From NCBI GenBank assembly GCA_037013495.1, contig CM072803.1, positions 54,945,627 through 55,009,626 on the forward strand: a DNA stretch of 64,000 nt. Direction: 5' to 3'. The notes beneath the pieces are model-generated. The model was not told where the DNA came from, did no database searches, and was given only the letters and a program-made list of their open reading frames with translations. The translations under genes were made by a program, and so were the position numbers. Below, in pieces: positions 61,829 through 64,000 of the stretch. The stretch is from Hippophae tibetana (lineage: Eukaryota > Streptophyta > Magnoliopsida > Rosales > Elaeagnaceae). How positions within the stretch are numbered: the stretch's first letter is position 1; every line of letters starts with the position of its first letter.

Positions 61829-64000
61829 AGGGCAAAATAAAACATAATCATTTTCTCATGTCTATATTATAAAAGAAAGTTGGCAAAATAAATACTACGC
61901 GTTTTATTTCCTAATAATTAGGATATATTTAAATGAAATTATTACGTCTTATGATGCAAAACTATTTAAATTTGAAATTTTGTTCATTATTCTAAATAAG
62001 AGATCAATAATTCTCATTTTCGACTCATTTTTTACATCAATATTCTTAACTTATTTATAAGTTATTGTGGTTGTTTTGGAAGAGATAGTAATAAATTTGC
62101 TTTTGGTTGTCCCTTTCTCCTTAGAAATCTTGGTTTCAAACCCATTCTAAGAGTAAGAGTTAGTGAAATATGATGCTACATATTACGCTCATCCACAATA
62201 GCAATTTTTCTAGCTAGGTAACAAAATGTTTACAAATGATGTCTGAAGCAACCTCTATCCATCAACTTTTTTCATTTGGAAGGGATGTAATATAATTTGC
62301 ATGAATTTGCCTTTGCTTGGAATTAAGACTTACAAAGGAAAGAAAATAATCATATATCATCCCGAAAAATCAATAAGGGGAAAATAAAACATAATCATTT
62401 TTTCATGTCTATATTATAAAAGAAAGTTGGCAAAATAAATACTAAGCGTTTTATTTCCTAATAATTAGGATATATTTAAATGAAATTATTACGTCTTATG
62501 ATGCAAAACTATTTAAATTTGAAATTTTGTTCATTATTCTAAATAAGAGATCAATAATTCTCATTTTCGACTTATTTTTGACATAAATATTCTTAACTTA
62601 TTTATAAGTTATTGTGGTTGTTTTGGAAGAGATAGTAATAAATTTGCTTTTGGTTGTCCCTTTCTCCTTAGAAATCTAGGTTTCAAACCCATTCTATAAG
62701 TAAGAGTTAGTGAAATATGATGCTACATATTACGCTCATCCACAATAGCAATATTTCTAGCTATGTAACAAGAAGTTTACAAATGATGTCTAAAACAACC
62801 ACTATCCATCAACTTTTTCCGTTTGGAAGGGAGGTAATATAATTTGCATGAATTTGCCTGTGCGGGGAATTAGGACTTACAAAGGAAAGAAAATAATCAT
62901 AGATCATGAGGAAAAATCAATAAGGAGAAAATAAAACATAATCATTTTCTCATATCTATATTATAAAAGAAAGTTTGCGAAATAAATACTACGCATTTTA
63001 TTTCCTAATAATTATGATATATTTAAGTGAAATTATTATGTCTTATGATGCAAAACTATTTAAATTTGAAATTTTGTTCATTATTCTAAATAAGAGATCA
63101 ATAATTCTCATTTTAAACTCATTTTTGACATCAATATTCTTAACTTATTTATAAGTTATTCTGGTTGTTTTGGATGAGATCGTAATGAATTTGCCTTTGG
63201 TTGTCCCTTTCTCCCTAGAAATCTAGGTTTCAAACCCATTCTAAGAGTAAGAGTTAGTGAAATATGATGCTACATATTACGCTCATCCACAAAAGAAATT
63301 TTTCTAGCTAGGTAACAAAATGTTTACAAATGATGTCTGAAACAACCTCTATCCATCAACTTTTTTCATTTGGAAGGGAGGTAATATAATTTGCATGAAT
63401 TTGCCTTTGCTTGGAATTAAGACTTACAAAGGAAAGAAAATAATCATATATCATCCGGAAAAATCAATAAGGGGAAAATAAAACATAATCATTTTCTCAT
63501 ATCTATATTATAAAAGAAAGTTGGCGAAATAAATACTACGCGTTTTATTTCCTAATAATTATGAAATATTTAAGTGAAAATATTACGTCTTATGATGCAA
63601 AACTATTTAAATTTGAAATTGTTTTCATTATTCTAAATAAGAGATCAATAATTCTCATTTTCGACTCATTTTTGACATCAATATTCTTAACTTACTTATA
63701 AGTTATTGTGGTTGTTTTGGAGGAGATCGTAATGAATTTGCCTTTGGTTGTCCCTTTCTCCCTAGAAATCTAGGTTTCAAAGCCATTTTAAGAGGAAGAG
63801 TTAGTGAAATATGATGCTACATATTACGCTCATCCACAATAGCAATATTTCTAGCTATTTAACAAGAAGTTTACAAATGATGTCTAAAAGAACCTCTATC
63901 CATCAACTTTTTCCGTTTGGAAGGGAGGTAATATAATTTGCATGAATTTGCCTGTGCGGGGAATTAGGACTTACAAAGGAAAGAAAATAATCATAGATCA
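61829..64000. repeat. I/A, B, C, D at right edge (starts 61829, 62376, 62923, 63470)
   Basis: The first monomer is I with an A-type CCCG tail, the same junction as at 26806 and 40488. B, C (CCACAAAAG) and D follow, restoring the core order. The last monomer is cut by the window at its position 531; what is present is intact D. Private changes include CTGAAGCAACC in I/A, TTTTTTCATGTC in B and AAGTTTGCG in C. Confidence 0.87.

Larger units (their letters stand above)
1..64000. repeat. Satellite DNA array, ~547-bp monomer, 117 copies head to tail
   Basis: The start motif AGGGGAAAAT (or a one- or two-base variant) recurs at 1, 548, 1095, 1642, 2189, 2736, 3283, 3831 and so on to 63470. Spacing is 547 in most copies, 548 in a minority, 546 in three and 550 in one. 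All monomers have the same orientation. No spacer, inversion, transposon or non-satellite sequence interrupts the series, and both window edges fall inside the array. G+C is about 27% in the first monomer by hand count. Such long, AT-rich, homogenised arrays are typical of eukaryotic centromeric, pericentromeric or subtelomeric heterochromatin. That location is inferred, and the family is not one I recognise. I see no coding, RNA-gene or promoter signal in any part of it. Confidence 0.99.

Noticed and set aside
1-64000. CRISPR array or prokaryotic repeat
   Set aside because: The repeats adjoin without unique spacers, the unit is 547 bp, and no cas or other genes are present.
1-64000. Tandem LTR or transposon remnants as the source of the repeat
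   Set aside because: I found no terminal repeats, target-site duplications, primer-binding site, polypurine tract pair or transposase/integrase coding in any frame examined.
1-64000. Assembly artefact (one repeat copied many times)
   Set aside because: Neighbouring monomers differ by type and private variants, and even the most similar blocks (49790-55261) have scattered differences, so this is not a simple copied string. Misassembly of near-identical blocks cannot be excluded without reads.

Overview
The whole 64 kb window is one uninterrupted head-to-tail satellite DNA array. I placed 117 consecutive monomers: 116 complete, plus a last one cut by the window edge after 531 bases. All are in the same orientation and no unrelated sequence lies between them. 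The unit is 547 bp in most copies, with only 546, 548 and 550 bp variants. By hand count the first monomer is about 27% G+C. I see no protein-coding gene, tRNA, rRNA, transposon or CRISPR array, and neither array edge is in the window, so the true array is longer than 64 kb. This is a eukaryotic heterochromatic repeat of the kind found at centromeres, pericentromeres or subtelomeric knobs. I do not recognise the family. A plant is plausible but not shown; the species cannot be named from the sequence.

The monomers are not all alike. About fifteen recurring types, called A to O here, can be told apart by diagnostic bases, quoted as positions within a monomer with position 1 at the A of AGGGGAAAAT. 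Useful markers are 32 (A/G), 34 (C/A), 57 (G/A/C), 70 and 72-73, 93 (T/G), 96 (T/A), 104-105, 111, 193-194 (AA/CG), 205, 219, 226 (T/C), 239 (C/G), 253 (T/A/G) and 259 (C/A). They form three broad clades: A, C, E and G (AA at 193-194); B, H, I, J, L, M and N (CG there and A at 253); and D, F and K (A at 111, C at 226, G at 253). Type O is a more diverged outlier.

The types recur in set orders, giving several higher-order repeats. From left to right: an A-B-C trimer and a diverged island (1-3830); tandem G-H-F trimers (3831-7112); A-B-C-D-E units, repeated partly as an octamer with I-H-F (7113-19693); a mosaic with A'-F-K, G/H/F and A-to-E units (19694-28446); a J, E', L, M, N, O domain (28447-40487); A'-F-K trimers, E-I-C-F-K and A-B-C-D (40488-49789); a tandem E-I-J-E'-L pentamer (49790-55261); a tandem L-M-N-O hexamer (54715-61281); and a return to I/A-B-C-D at the right edge.

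The most informative feature is the set of chimeric monomers at the seams of the duplicated blocks. Several begin as one type and switch to another within a short interval, exactly in register, and the two parents are the types predicted if the block was duplicated by one unequal exchange. The window therefore records individual amplification events. There is no gene system here; the interest lies in satellite evolution and in whether this array serves a centromere.
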